Shown here: positions 1 through 6,522 of the stretch, in pieces
How the letters are laid out: each line of letters opens with the position of its first letter
Position numbering within the stretch: position 1 is the stretch's first letter
Origin: a virus
Virus record (IMG/VR): IMGVR_UViG_3300020185_000318
Span: 1 to 20,538 of that record
Strand: one strand, 5' to 3'
Length of the DNA stretch: 20,538 bases
Notes under the pieces: generated by a model
The model's database searches: none
What the model was told of the DNA's origin: nothing
Seen by the model: only the letters and a program-made list of their open reading frames with translations
Program-made: the position numbers and the translations under genes

Positions 1-1
1 G

Positions 2-136
2 TACACTCAACTTGGTAGTGATTCAACTAAAGCAGAAAAGAAAGAAGTAAAAGCAACATCTAAGCAGATATACAAGTATATAAAAGGAATAGATGAAGTA
101 TCAGGTAATCTTCTATTAAAATCTTTAGATGCCTAA
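2..136 (+). CDS. C-terminal fragment of an unknown gene
   Basis: An open frame enters from the left edge and ends at TAA 134-136, giving 44 residues that end in LLLKSLDA. The visible part is Lys-rich and helical-looking (KAEKKEVKATSKQIYKYIKG). The stop overlaps the ATG of the downstream NinG-like gene at 129, the kind of tight overlap seen throughout this genome, which supports it as a real gene end. I do not recognise the family from this fragment, and the start lies outside the window. Confidence 0.55.
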   Translation, partial: YTQLGSDSTKAEKKEVKATSKQIYKYIKGIDEVSGNLLLKSLDA

Positions 137-521
137 GAAGAAGCTAACACGTTCAAAGCTTGTTAAGAAACTAGATAATATCTTCAGTCAATACATAAGA
201 CTAAGCAACTCTAAGAACGGTAACTGTACTTGTGTTACTTGTGGTAAGGTAGGAGACTGGAAGAACGGAGGTATGCAGGCAGGACACTTTATGAGTAGAA
301 AGCACTATGCTACTAGATGGGATGAACGTAATGTTAAACCACAATGCGTAGGGTGTAATATGTTCAAAGCAGGAGAACAATATAAATTCAGTTTATATCT
401 TGGTGTAAAACTTTCAGAGGAGTTACTACAAAAGAGTAGAGAAACTGTTAAATTTGCAGATGTAGACTTGTTAGAGATGGTAGAACATTACTCTGATAAA
501 GTTAAAAAGTATTTAAGATAG
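129..521 (+). CDS. ninG: NinG/Rap-like recombination nuclease
   Basis: This 130-residue protein resembles the lambda NinG (Rap) recombination family, which acts on recombination intermediates with phage annealing proteins. It has a basic N-terminus (MPKKKLTRSK). A zinc-binding and HNH-like core follows: C35-x2-C38, then GHFMSR at 52-57, then C73-x2-C76-N77. It is shorter than lambda NinG (about 200 residues) and has mainly the C-terminal nuclease-like part. The start at 129 overlaps the preceding gene by 8 nt. The gene ends at a terminator and lies upstream of the ERF annealing gene, which fits a recombination role. The family call is strong; the activity is inferred. Confidence 0.85.
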   Translation: MPKKKLTRSKLVKKLDNIFSQYIRLSNSKNGNCTCVTCGKVGDWKNGGMQAGHFMSRKHYATRWDERNVKPQCVGCNMFKAGEQYKFSLYLGVKLSEELLQKSRETVKFADVDLLEMVEHYSDKVKKYLR

Positions 522-547
522 TTTTTTTATGTTAATTGTTTGTTTGA

Positions 548-584
548 ATGGGTAGAGATTAAAATTCTTTACCCATTTTTTTTT
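548..584 (+). terminator. Rho-independent terminator after ninG
   Basis: ATGGGTAGAGA at 548-558 pairs with TCTTTACCCAT at 566-576 (one G-T wobble), with a short A/T-rich loop. A run of T follows at 576-584. It separates the ninG unit from the next transcription unit. Confidence 0.85.
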
Positions 585-612
585 GGTATGTTGAAAAATA
601 GTTGTATGTTTG
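582..612 (+). promoter_or_regulatory. Bacteroidetes-type promoter for the 637-2122 operon
   Basis: TTTG at 582-585, a 19 nt spacer, then TATGTTTG at 605-612. This is a perfect match to the known Bacteroidetes consensus (-33 TTTG, -7 TAnnTTTG). The -33 box lies at the end of the T tract of the preceding terminator. Transcription would start near 617-620, leaving a leader of about 20 nt before the ATG at 637. Confidence 0.85.
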
Positions 613-636
613 TATCAACATTAAAAACAAATAGAT

Positions 637-918
637 ATGGCAAGAATGAACTGGAGTAGATTTAGCCGAAACAATTACGAACGAGGAGCTAAACGTCCTA
701 ACTACAACATATACGATAGTAGTAACGAACGTTATTCAACGGTAAGCAAGAAACAAAAGGATATTATATATAGACTCATAGAAAGCTACAAGACCAATAA
801 CTGGGAAAAAGAGTTCTTAAAAAGCTGCATTACTTGTAGTAAGTTCTCACTAAAACAAAAGAACCTTTTAAATAAGATATACTTAAAAGTAAAATGTAAA
901 CCACTAAAACAAACGTAA
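637..918 (+). CDS. Small basic protein of unknown function
   Basis: This 93-residue protein is the first gene behind a strong promoter. It is rich in Lys, Arg, Asn and Tyr, and its C-terminal half is predicted helical with repeated Lys. It has two pairs of cysteines (SCITCSKF, then a lone Cys near the C-terminus), too few for an obvious zinc finger. The basic character suggests nucleic acid binding, but I recognise no domain. A second ATG three codons downstream (646) is a possible alternative start. The stop overlaps the next ATG as TAATG, indicating translational coupling. Confidence 0.7.
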   Translation: MARMNWSRFSRNNYERGAKRPNYNIYDSSNERYSTVSKKQKDIIYRLIESYKTNNWEKEFLKSCITCSKFSLKQKNLLNKIYLKVKCKPLKQT

Positions 919-1289
919 TGACAAAAGAAGAAAAAACAGAGTATAACAAGAAGTACTATCAAGCTAACAAAGAGAAGAAAAAGGCTTATTACAAAGCTAA
1001 TAAAGAAAAACGCATTGCTCAAATGAAAGTTAACCAAGATTCTAAAAAAGATGGTTACTATACAGTTTACTATCTGAAAGAAGAACACTATGCTGGAATG
1101 ACTAATAATTTAACCTATAGACTTAACAATCACAAAAGTCACTATAACCGACATATAGAGGACGTAGAAATTATAGGCAAATACAAAACCAAAGCAGAAG
1201 CAACAAGAGTAGAAGCAGCACTTCATTTAATGGGCTACTTAGGAAGACATCCACAACATAAACAACAAACACTAACACAATTACTATGA
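918..1289 (+). CDS. GIY-YIG family endonuclease-like protein
   Basis: This 123-residue protein has two parts. Residues 9-32 contain the repeated motif KKYYQANKEKKK / AYYKANKEKR, a basic linker often seen in phage homing endonucleases. Residues 47-107 match a GIY-YIG nuclease: YYTVYYL (47-53) replaces the GIY strand, YAGMT (58-62) the YIG strand, R68 is the conserved Arg and E99 (in ATRVEAALH) the metal-binding Glu. The catalytic set appears intact, so it may be active. It could be a free-standing homing nuclease or a recombination nuclease; its place directly before the ERF gene (ATGA overlap) favours a core role. No HTH or NUMOD-type C-terminal DNA-binding domain is present. Confidence 0.75.
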   Translation: MTKEEKTEYNKKYYQANKEKKKAYYKANKEKRIAQMKVNQDSKKDGYYTVYYLKEEHYAGMTNNLTYRLNNHKSHYNRHIEDVEIIGKYKTKAEATRVEAALHLMGYLGRHPQHKQQTLTQLL

Positions 1290-1798
1290 AAGAACAATCA
1301 ATCAATGAGAAGCTATTTAACCTGCAGCAGGAAATAGGAACAGTAAGTAAAGATGCAAAGAACCCATTCTACAAGAGTCGTTACTTTGATATCAACTCTT
1401 TAATTAAACAACTCCAACCACTACTAAAGAAGCATAGGTTACTCCTATTGCAGCCAATTGAAGAAGATATGGTATACAGTAAACTTATATGCGTTGATGG
1501 AACAGGAGGCGTTATAAGTGCTTTAAAGCTACCTGAGATGAACGACCCTCAGAAGCTTGGCTCTTGTATCACATATTACAGACGTTATACACTAGCATCT
1601 TTATTAGGATTACAAGCAGTGGACGACGATGCCAATCTAGGTAGCGGTAAGATAGTAGAGGTAGAGTTGCCTTGGTTAAATGCAAATACACCACAATTTA
1701 ATAAAGTAAAGAAAGCCTTATCAGAAGGGACTGCAACAATAGCAGACGTACGAACAAAGTTCAAAGTATCAACTAAAGTAGAAGGACTACTTAAATAA
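1286..1798 (+). CDS. erf: ERF family single-strand annealing protein
   Basis: This 170-residue protein belongs to the ERF superfamily of phage annealing proteins, which pair complementary single strands in recombination. The N-terminal helix (EKLFNLQQEIGTVSKD) is followed by NPFYKSRYFDINSL at 26-39, and the signature GSCITYYRRYTLASLLGL at 92-109 is followed by the acidic VDDDAN at 112-117. The C-terminal 45 residues (from about 127) form a short helical extension, WLN...VEGLLK, typical of Bacteroidetes versions. The gene overlaps the upstream nuclease by 4 nt. An SSB-like gene lies 18 nt downstream, a usual partner for an annealing protein. Confidence 0.9.
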   Translation: MKEQSINEKLFNLQQEIGTVSKDAKNPFYKSRYFDINSLIKQLQPLLKKHRLLLLQPIEEDMVYSKLICVDGTGGVISALKLPEMNDPQKLGSCITYYRRYTLASLLGLQAVDDDANLGSGKIVEVELPWLNANTPQFNKVKKALSEGTATIADVRTKFKVSTKVEGLLK

Positions 1799-1816
1799 CA
1801 ATTTAAATTTAAAATT

Positions 1817-2122
1817 ATGACAACAGGAATTATCTCAGGCTCAATTGATTTAGAATCAATAGACAAAACAAAGTTAGCAAAAGGAAAGTATCTACAGTTT
1901 GATATTATCTTAAGCGATGAAAGCAAGTACGGAAACAACGCTTGGGTTGTACAAGGACAATCTAAAGAAGAGCGTGAAGCTAAAGAGAAGAAAGTATCTT
2001 TAGGTAATGCAGGACTTAGATGGATTAACCCAGATGCTACAATAGTAGTAGCACAACGTGAAGAGGTTACCAATACACAACAGCAGTCTTCAAGAGAAAC
2101 AACAGCTGACTTACCATTTTAA
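1817..2122 (+). CDS. Small SSB-like single-stranded DNA-binding protein
   Basis: This 101-residue protein starts with a β-rich segment (TGIISGSIDLESIDKTKL, then KYLQFDIILSD). It ends in a disordered Gln/Ser/Thr tail closing with ADLPF, an acidic-hydrophobic tip like the DDDIPF tail of bacterial SSB that recruits repair and replication partners. The middle (YGNNAWVVQGQSKEEREAK) fits an OB-like strand and loop. Its position directly after the ERF gene and directly before a terminator supports an SSB role. It is shorter than canonical SSB (about 150-180 residues) and sequence similarity to it is weak, so the function is inferred from the tail and context. Confidence 0.65.
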   Translation: MTTGIISGSIDLESIDKTKLAKGKYLQFDIILSDESKYGNNAWVVQGQSKEEREAKEKKVSLGNAGLRWINPDATIVVAQREEVTNTQQQSSRETTADLPF

Positions 2123-2129
2123 TCTAATT

Positions 2130-2157
2130 GGGAGAGTGTAAAAGCTCTCCCTTTTTT
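2130..2157 (+). terminator. Rho-independent terminator after the recombination operon
   Basis: GGGAGAG at 2130-2136 and CTCTCCC at 2145-2151 form a perfect 7 bp stem with an 8 nt loop, followed by six T at 2152-2157. It ends the 637-2122 operon. Confidence 0.92.
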
Positions 2158-2169
2158 AATAAACAAACT

Positions 2170-2325
2170 ATGAGCAAACTAACGAAACTACCTGAAGGAA
2201 AAGATATGCCATTTGATTTTTGGAACTACTTAGTAAATCCTATTACTGGATATTACATAGAGCCTAAAGACAAATACAATAAAGCTAATCAATATAAGTA
2301 TCACAAGACAAGCAGTATAAGATGA
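2170..2325 (+). CDS. Small protein of unknown function
   Basis: This is a 51-residue protein starting MSKLTKLPEG. A longer frame exists from 2128, but that start would place coding sequence inside the terminator hairpin, so the ATG at 2170, preceded by A-rich AATAAACAAACT, is preferred. The sequence holds two aromatic-rich stretches (PFDFWNYLVNPITGYYIEP) and a basic Tyr/Lys tail. I see no known domain. It overlaps the helicase start by 4 nt (ATGA), so it may be coupled to it. Confidence 0.65.
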   Translation: MSKLTKLPEGKDMPFDFWNYLVNPITGYYIEPKDKYNKANQYKYHKTSSIR

Positions 2326-3239
2326 TAGCACAAGCAAAAAACATAGAAGCAAAGATACTAGACATCAAGTATGGCAGAATAAAAGAAGGTCTAAAGATGG
2401 ATATACCAGACATAGACGAATACATAAGATTTAAACAAGGGAACTTCAATCTACTAATAGGTCACGCGAATGTAGGTAAGACAACAATAATAACATACCT
2501 CTTTACAGTATGGGCAATAAAGCACAACTTAAAGTTTCTTGTATGGTCTAGTGAGAATAGTTCTTCTGGTCTAGTAAGAAAGATTATAGAATTCAAGATG
2601 GGTCTACCTATTCAAGATGCATCAGATTCACAGATTAACACAGCGGTTAAATGGTGTGATTTACATTTTAAGATTATAGAAGTAGAAGACCTGTTTACAT
2701 ACAAGCAGTTACTTAAACAAGCAAACGATATTAAAGATGCTTGGGATTATGACGCTTTACTAATAGACCCTTATAACTCTTTAGCTAAAGACACTCAGAT
2801 AATGAGGGGAGTAGGTTCTCACGAATACGATTACCAAGTAGCTTCTGAGTTTAGACTGTTTGCAAAGAGGAGAAACGTTGCGGTGTATTTAAACGCTCAC
2901 GGTGTAACGGATGCACTTCGTAGGGTACATCCTAGAGACCACGAATATGAAGAGCTACCTCAACCTTTAGGACTAGCTGGTGTAGAAGGAGGAGGGAAAT
3001 GGGGTAACCGTTCAGATGATGTTATCTGCATACACAGATATACTGGTTCTGCAATGGACTGGATGTATTCACACCTTCACGTACTTAAAGTAAAAGAGAC
3101 TGAGACTGGTGGACGTTGCACACCACACAACGAACCTATTAAGTTAAGGATGTCAAGAAACAATGTAGGCTTTGAGTTTATGGGTAAAGACATTTTACAT
3201 AGCAAGAAAGCAGACGTTACAGAAATACTTAAATTTTAA
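2322..3239 (+). CDS. DnaB-type replicative helicase ATPase core
   Basis: This 305-residue RecA-fold ATPase matches the C-terminal motor domain of DnaB/gp4-type helicases. Walker A is at G47-HANV-GKTT (47-55). The catalytic Glu is probably E78 (VWSSEN) and Walker B is ALLIDPYN (144-151, D148). NVAVYLNAHGV follows with the sensor-like His. RSDDVICIHR resembles the DnaB segment before the arginine finger region. It lacks the N-terminal primase-interaction domain of full DnaB (about 450 residues), like other phage-encoded short helicases. The upstream recombination genes and downstream DnaA-like and exonuclease genes fit replication. Loading onto DNA by a partner is inferred, not seen. Confidence 0.85.
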   Translation: MIAQAKNIEAKILDIKYGRIKEGLKMDIPDIDEYIRFKQGNFNLLIGHANVGKTTIITYLFTVWAIKHNLKFLVWSSENSSSGLVRKIIEFKMGLPIQDASDSQINTAVKWCDLHFKIIEVEDLFTYKQLLKQANDIKDAWDYDALLIDPYNSLAKDTQIMRGVGSHEYDYQVASEFRLFAKRRNVAVYLNAHGVTDALRRVHPRDHEYEELPQPLGLAGVEGGGKWGNRSDDVICIHRYTGSAMDWMYSHLHVLKVKETETGGRCTPHNEPIKLRMSRNNVGFEFMGKDILHSKKADVTEILKF

Positions 3240-3242
3240 ACT

Positions 3243-3461
3243 ATGATATCAATAGCCTTATTACTACTAATAGCCACTATCTTTGTATTTATAAGTAACC
3301 AAGTACAAGCAGATGTTTATATTCAACCAATCATTGGTTTAATGTTTGGAGCGTTATACTCTAAGGATAGATTTGAGGAAGAAAGTTTAGTACAGCACAC
3401 CCTGCAATGTTGCATAGGTGTAATCAGCTTAACAGTAATATGGATAGAGAAAAAAGAATAA
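3243..3461 (+). CDS. Small membrane protein
   Basis: This 72-residue protein has an N-terminal hydrophobic helix (residues 2-18, ISIALLLLIATIFVFIS), a second moderately hydrophobic segment (about 28-40) and a third near residues 55-68 (CCIGVISLTVIWI), ending in a charged KKE. Two or three membrane passes are plausible. It overlaps the downstream sigma-like gene by 22 nt if that gene starts at 3440. No family is recognised. Presence in an early replication operon argues against a lysis role, though that is not excluded. Confidence 0.6.
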   Translation: MISIALLLLIATIFVFISNQVQADVYIQPIIGLMFGALYSKDRFEEESLVQHTLQCCIGVISLTVIWIEKKE

Positions 3462-4003
3462 TAGGCACAGACTGGTTAAACATCGTAGCTAAACAACACG
3501 ATGATTGGATTAAGATAGTAAATGCTTTTGGTGAGTATAACTACGCTGAAGACATTGTACAGGAGGCTTACATTAGACTAATTAAATATGCAACACCCCA
3601 TAGGATTATCAAAGATAACAAAGCATCTAGAGGATATTTATACTTTACTTTGCGTAGTGTTTACTTTCAGTATTATAATTCTAAAAGCAGAATTACGAAG
3701 GTTAGCCTTAATGATGACGAGAATTTTCTACAGATAGCAGACGAAACTGATTTAGAAGAGCAAGAAGCTTTTAATAAAGTCTGCACACTTGTAGATGAAG
3801 TTGCAGAAGAATGGGCTTGGTATGACAGGAAGCTGTTTAAGTTGTACCGAGATACTGATTTAAGTATAAGAAAGATAGCAGCAGATACTAGCATAAGTTG
3901 GGTAAGTATATTTAATACATTAAAGAATTGTAAAACCGATGTCCGTAGTAAGTTAGGAGAAACTTATGAGGACTACAAAAATGGAGACTATGACAGAATT
4001 TAA
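3440..4003 (+). CDS. Sigma-70-like RNA polymerase sigma factor
   Basis: This 187-residue protein looks like an ECF-type sigma factor, which redirects host RNA polymerase. AEDIVQEAYIRL is the region 2.1-2.2 helix, followed by GYLYFTLRSVYFQYY (regions 2.3-2.4). A linker rich in Asp/Glu then leads to a C-terminal helix-turn-helix of the region 4 type: LFKLYRDTDLSIRKIAADT, then WVSIFNTLKNCK. A frame extends upstream to 3407, but the ATG at 3440 (MDREKR) overlaps the preceding gene less and starts at the first charged residues. If active it could drive the late virion genes. A shared A+T-rich motif before those genes is a candidate target. Confidence 0.75.
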   Translation: MDREKRIIGTDWLNIVAKQHDDWIKIVNAFGEYNYAEDIVQEAYIRLIKYATPHRIIKDNKASRGYLYFTLRSVYFQYYNSKSRITKVSLNDDENFLQIADETDLEEQEAFNKVCTLVDEVAEEWAWYDRKLFKLYRDTDLSIRKIAADTSISWVSIFNTLKNCKTDVRSKLGETYEDYKNGDYDRI

Positions 4004-4400
4004 AGGAGACAAAAGAAGTAAGGCTTACAAAGAGTGGAAGAAGAACCACGCAGAATCTACCAAAGGGTTGGGTGATGCGGTAGAGAAATTCACAGAAGCT
4101 ACAGGAATTAAAGCTGTTGTTAAGTTTATAGCTGGTGATGATTGTGGTTGTGATGAACGCAAAGAGAAACTAAACTATCTATTTCCTAACTACAGACCTA
4201 ACTGCCTTACAGAAGATGAGTACAACTATCTAGAAGAAAGAGTAGGCAAACTCAATACAGTAACTATAGAAGAGCAGAAAGCTTTGTTGAGCATATACAA
4301 CAGAGTGTTCAACGATAGAAGAGAACTAACAGGATGCAACAGTTGTTTCTTGAACGGCGTATGGAAGAAACTAGAGAGAGTGTTTAACGAATACAAGTAG
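3990..4400 (+). CDS. Conserved cysteine-motif protein of unknown function
   Basis: This 136-residue protein has a Lys-rich N-terminus, a helical segment (STKGLGDAVEKFTEATGI), then DDCGCDERKEKLN, PNCLTEDEYNYLEERVG and near the C-terminus GCNSCF. The C-x-C, the single Cys and the C-x2-C could bind zinc. I recall the same ordered motifs in flavobacterial phages, but no function is known to me. Starts at 3966, 3981 and 3990 are all possible; I prefer 3990 (MTEFKG) because it limits the overlap with the sigma-like gene to 14 nt. Confidence 0.65.
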   Translation: MTEFKGDKRSKAYKEWKKNHAESTKGLGDAVEKFTEATGIKAVVKFIAGDDCGCDERKEKLNYLFPNYRPNCLTEDEYNYLEERVGKLNTVTIEEQKALLSIYNRVFNDRRELTGCNSCFLNGVWKKLERVFNEYK

Positions 4401-4781
4401 ATGAAGGAGCAGGACTTGTTTGATTACCTAGTAAATAATTACTATCCAGACTTAGTTAAGGCTAAGAGTAAGATGAGTAGATGGGATTGTTACTCTCCTG
4501 AAACTTCACACAGGATAGAATTAAAGTGTAGAGCTGCTCACTACGATACTTTAATACTTGAAAAGAAGAAGTACGATGCTATGATTTTAAAGTGTAACGA
4601 CAACTTAGATATTCCAATGTACATCAATTCTACACCAGAAGGAATCTACAGCTTTAATCTATTTGAAATAAAACCTAAGTGGGAAGTGAAGTATCTAAGA
4701 AAAACTACTACATTTACAAACGCTAACCAGATACCAAAAGAGATAGCAATGTTACCAGTAATAGACGCAGAGATATTATGA
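4401..4781 (+). CDS. Candidate PD-(D/E)XK-type nuclease
   Basis: This 126-residue protein has an N-terminal helix (DLFDYLVNNYYPDL), then D29 (RWDCY) and, 11 residues later, E40-L-K42 (RIELKCR). This is the D...ExK arrangement of the PD-(D/E)XK nuclease fold, followed by a helix AAHYDTLILEKKKYDAM expected after the core strand. The small size fits a single-domain resolvase or repair nuclease. The motif is short and could occur by chance, so the fold needs a profile search. ATG follows directly on the preceding stop (TAGATG). The C-terminal 40 residues look β-rich. Confidence 0.5.
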   Translation: MKEQDLFDYLVNNYYPDLVKAKSKMSRWDCYSPETSHRIELKCRAAHYDTLILEKKKYDAMILKCNDNLDIPMYINSTPEGIYSFNLFEIKPKWEVKYLRKTTTFTNANQIPKEIAMLPVIDAEIL

Positions 4782-5110
4782 CACCAAGAGAACCAATGTA
4801 TAAGAAGCTGGAAGTAATGGAAGACATCCAGCTAACAAGTAACCTGCTCACGTTACAATCAAACGTATTGGAATGGGTTAAAGCTAAACCAGACAACAAG
4901 AAGCTAAACGAAGTATGTGATGCAGTAGTTAAAATAAGCTTTACCTGTAACAAGTTACAACTAGAGAAGAACAATTATCATCTAGCAATGAAAGAATACA
5001 GACACGACTCTATTAGAGCTATAGAGAGAGCAAGAAAGGCAGAGGGTAGAATAGAAGAGTTAGAGAAAGAACTAAAGGTACATAGAAAGAAACAAGAACT
5101 AGGATTATAA
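4778..5110 (+). CDS. Coiled-coil protein of unknown function
   Basis: This 110-residue, mostly helical protein has a C-terminal charged coiled coil (about residues 75-106, RAIERARKAEGRIEELEKEL). The N-terminal half is amphipathic (LLTLQSNVLEWVKAKPDNKK). No catalytic motif is seen. It overlaps the upstream gene by 4 nt (ATGA) and the downstream gene by 1 nt (TAATG), so it belongs to the same transcript. It may be an accessory to the replication proteins, but that is only context. Confidence 0.65.
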   Translation: MTPREPMYKKLEVMEDIQLTSNLLTLQSNVLEWVKAKPDNKKLNEVCDAVVKISFTCNKLQLEKNNYHLAMKEYRHDSIRAIERARKAEGRIEELEKELKVHRKKQELGL

Positions 5111-5391
5111 TGGGAGACTCAATTAAAAAGTATTTTGAAACAGAAAGAGATTATTCGGATTGGATGGAGCAACGTTGGACTAAGAACACTACAGAAGACA
5201 TAAAGACTGATAGTGTAGTAGAAAGCGTTATAAGCCGTTTTAAGGAACGAAGTGCTGTAGGTATAGATAAGTACAATACAACGCTAGAAGATTCAACAGA
5301 GAGCTTTAAAGCATTCTTAAACCACGCGCAGGAAGAAGCTATGGACTTCTGCCTGTATTTAGAGAAACTAAAACAAATGAATGATAAATAA
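5110..5391 (+). CDS. Possible MazG-like or phage dNTP-metabolism protein
   Basis: This 93-residue protein carries SRFKERSAVGIDKYNTTL followed by FLNHAQEEAMDFCLYLEKL. The pattern R-x-x-x-G-x-x-K-Y-x-x-x-L, then HAxEExxDxxxYL, recurs in small phage proteins related to MazG-like all-α nucleotide pyrophosphohydrolases. EExxD could be one of the metal-binding motifs. The first ExxE motif of true MazG is not clear, so activity is uncertain. It follows the coiled-coil gene with a TAATG junction and overlaps the zinc-finger gene by 11 nt. Confidence 0.55.
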   Translation: MGDSIKKYFETERDYSDWMEQRWTKNTTEDIKTDSVVESVISRFKERSAVGIDKYNTTLEDSTESFKAFLNHAQEEAMDFCLYLEKLKQMNDK

Positions 5392-5575
5392 AACTTGGAA
5401 CTGTATAAGCTGCGGAGCATTGAACTCAGGTAGCAGAACAGAATGCGGTAACTGTAATAAACAAAGATATGAAAGAGAACAGACTAATACTAATGGAGAA
5501 GAACGTTCAGCAAATACAAAGAGTGCTGATGGTAATGATTCAAAGAATAGAGAAGATGGAGGAGGTAATGTTTAA
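5381..5575 (+). CDS. RanBP2-type zinc-finger small protein
   Basis: This 64-residue protein begins with WNCISCGALNSGSRTECGNC (residues 6-25), a W-x-C-x2-C ... N ... C-x2-C pattern matching the RanBP2/zinc-ribbon fold that can bind single-stranded RNA or protein. From about residue 32 the sequence is low complexity (Asn, Gly, Glu, Ser, Asp), probably because a second reading frame overlaps here (5469-5591). That suggests the functional part is the N-terminal finger. The start overlaps the upstream gene by 11 nt. Confidence 0.6.
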   Translation: MINKTWNCISCGALNSGSRTECGNCNKQRYEREQTNTNGEERSANTKSADGNDSKNREDGGGNV

Positions 5576-5591
5576 AGAAGAGAAAGAATGA
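5469..5591 (+). CDS. Overlapping coiled-coil mini-ORF
   Basis: In a second frame inside the zinc-finger gene, ATG 5469 opens a 40-codon ORF beginning MKENRLILMEKNVQQIQRVL and ending in KEEKE. It shows regular heptad spacing of hydrophobic residues (I/L/V/M) and a charged end. Its stop TGA overlaps the exonuclease ATG at 5588 as ATGA, the coupling seen elsewhere in this genome. The finger protein's tail in the same stretch is low complexity, as expected if this frame is the constrained one. A later ATG at 5493 is also possible. Confidence 0.5.
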   Translation: MKENRLILMEKNVQQIQRVLMVMIQRIEKMEEVMFKEEKE

Positions 5592-6304
5592 TACTTCTAG
5601 TAGATGCAGACAGCTTAATCTGGAGTAGTTGTTATAAGAAGAAAGATAATCCAGAAGATAGTCCTTACTTTGAAGATATAGAAGATGCAACTGCAAAGTT
5701 TGATGAGGTCTTTATGTCTATAGTAAATAAGCTAGAAGACTCTTACGACATAGAAAAGGTGTTAGTGTTCTCAGGTTCATTAGGAAACTTTAGAAAGCTA
5801 ATAACTCCTAAGTACAAAGCAAACAGAACAAACACTCCTAAGCCCATCCTTTTACAAGAGATGCACGATTGGGTCAAAGAGAACTACAACTCTCTCTACG
5901 GTCACGGCATAGAGACGGACGACCTAGTAGCTAAGTATTGGTATAACCTATCTCAAGAAGTAGGAAGAGACAACGTAATGATTGTATCAATAGATAAAGA
6001 CTACAAACAATTTCCCTGCTTGATGTACAACTACCACTACAAGCACCAGATAGTATATGACATAACAGAAGAGGAAGCAATGTTTAACTTCTATGAGCAA
6101 ATGATTATAGGAGACACAGCAGACAATGTAAACTACTTTAAAGGTAAAGGAAAGAAGTTCGCAGAGAAATACCTAGCTGATTGTAATACACAATACCAAT
6201 ACACAAAGAAAATGTATCAACTCTTTAAAGATACATACAAAGGAAAAGCAAAGCAAAGATATGTTGAATGCTATAATTTACTTAAACTTCGTACAGAGTT
6301 TTGA
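5588..6304 (+). CDS. FEN-type 5'-3' exonuclease
   Basis: This 238-residue protein matches the phage 5'-3' exonuclease/flap nuclease family (T4 RNase H, T7 gp6-like, Pol I N-terminal domain), which removes RNA primers and resects ends. The acidic metal-binding motifs are in order: LLVDADSL (D6, D8), YKANR (76-80), ETDDLVAK (109-116; D111, D112), SIDKDYKQ (134-141; D136, D138) and GDTADNV (175-181; D176, D179). The helix-hairpin region after GDTADN includes GKGKKFAEKYL. Length is near the T4/T7 range. It would generate the single strands that the ERF and SSB-like proteins act on. Confidence 0.88.
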   Translation: MILLVDADSLIWSSCYKKKDNPEDSPYFEDIEDATAKFDEVFMSIVNKLEDSYDIEKVLVFSGSLGNFRKLITPKYKANRTNTPKPILLQEMHDWVKENYNSLYGHGIETDDLVAKYWYNLSQEVGRDNVMIVSIDKDYKQFPCLMYNYHYKHQIVYDITEEEAMFNFYEQMIIGDTADNVNYFKGKGKKFAEKYLADCNTQYQYTKKMYQLFKDTYKGKAKQRYVECYNLLKLRTEF

Positions 6305-6330
6305 TATGTCAAAAATGTTTTGTAGTTTTA
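6300..6330 (+). promoter_or_regulatory. Probable internal Bacteroidetes-type promoter
   Basis: TTTG at 6300-6303, a 19 nt spacer, then TAGTTTTA at 6323-6330 matching TAnnTTTG except for the last base. It overlaps the end of the exonuclease gene and is followed by an A/C-rich leader to the ATG at 6351. It would boost the three genes before the terminases. Confidence 0.6.
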
Positions 6331-6350
6331 CACAAACAAACAAACATATT

Positions 6351-6518
6351 ATGAATTACACAGACTTTATTTATTCGCAGTACACAACTCAAGAACTTAC
6401 AGAGATAATAGCAGGAAACAAATACAACGACAGCTATTTGGATTCACACGCTAAACGATGCAGATTAGAAATAATTAAGAGACATCAAGCAGAACAAGAA
6501 ACTTTAACACTAAACTAA
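6351..6518 (+). CDS. Small protein of unknown function
   Basis: This is a 55-residue protein starting MNYTDFIYSQ. An open frame extends upstream to 6261, but that part overlaps the exonuclease end and the promoter, so the ATG at 6351, preceded by an A/C-rich leader, is chosen. The sequence is helical-looking, with TQELTEIIAGNKYNDSYL and a basic helix (HAKRCRLEIIKRHQAEQE). It lies four nucleotides before the DnaA-like gene. No known domain. Confidence 0.6.
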   Translation: MNYTDFIYSQYTTQELTEIIAGNKYNDSYLDSHAKRCRLEIIKRHQAEQETLTLN

Positions 6519-6522
6519 ACAA

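Noticed and set aside
786-1088. Hydrophobic, Phe-rich open frame on the - strand
   Set aside because: It lies antisense to two supported + strand genes and its Phe richness reflects the AAA/GAA-rich codons on the other strand. No promoter or start context.
1585-2073. 162-codon - strand frame opposite the ERF and SSB-like genes
   Set aside because: The + strand has well-supported genes here. The - strand protein has Ser/Leu-rich composition typical of a shadow frame and shows no motif.
2128-2169. Upstream extension of the small gene at 2170 (start at 2128)
   Set aside because: It would translate through the terminator hairpin at 2130-2157. The ATG at 2170 has a typical A-rich leader.
6261-6350. 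Upstream extension of the small gene at 6351 (start at 6261)
   Set aside because: It overlaps the exonuclease end and the promoter boxes at 6300-6330.
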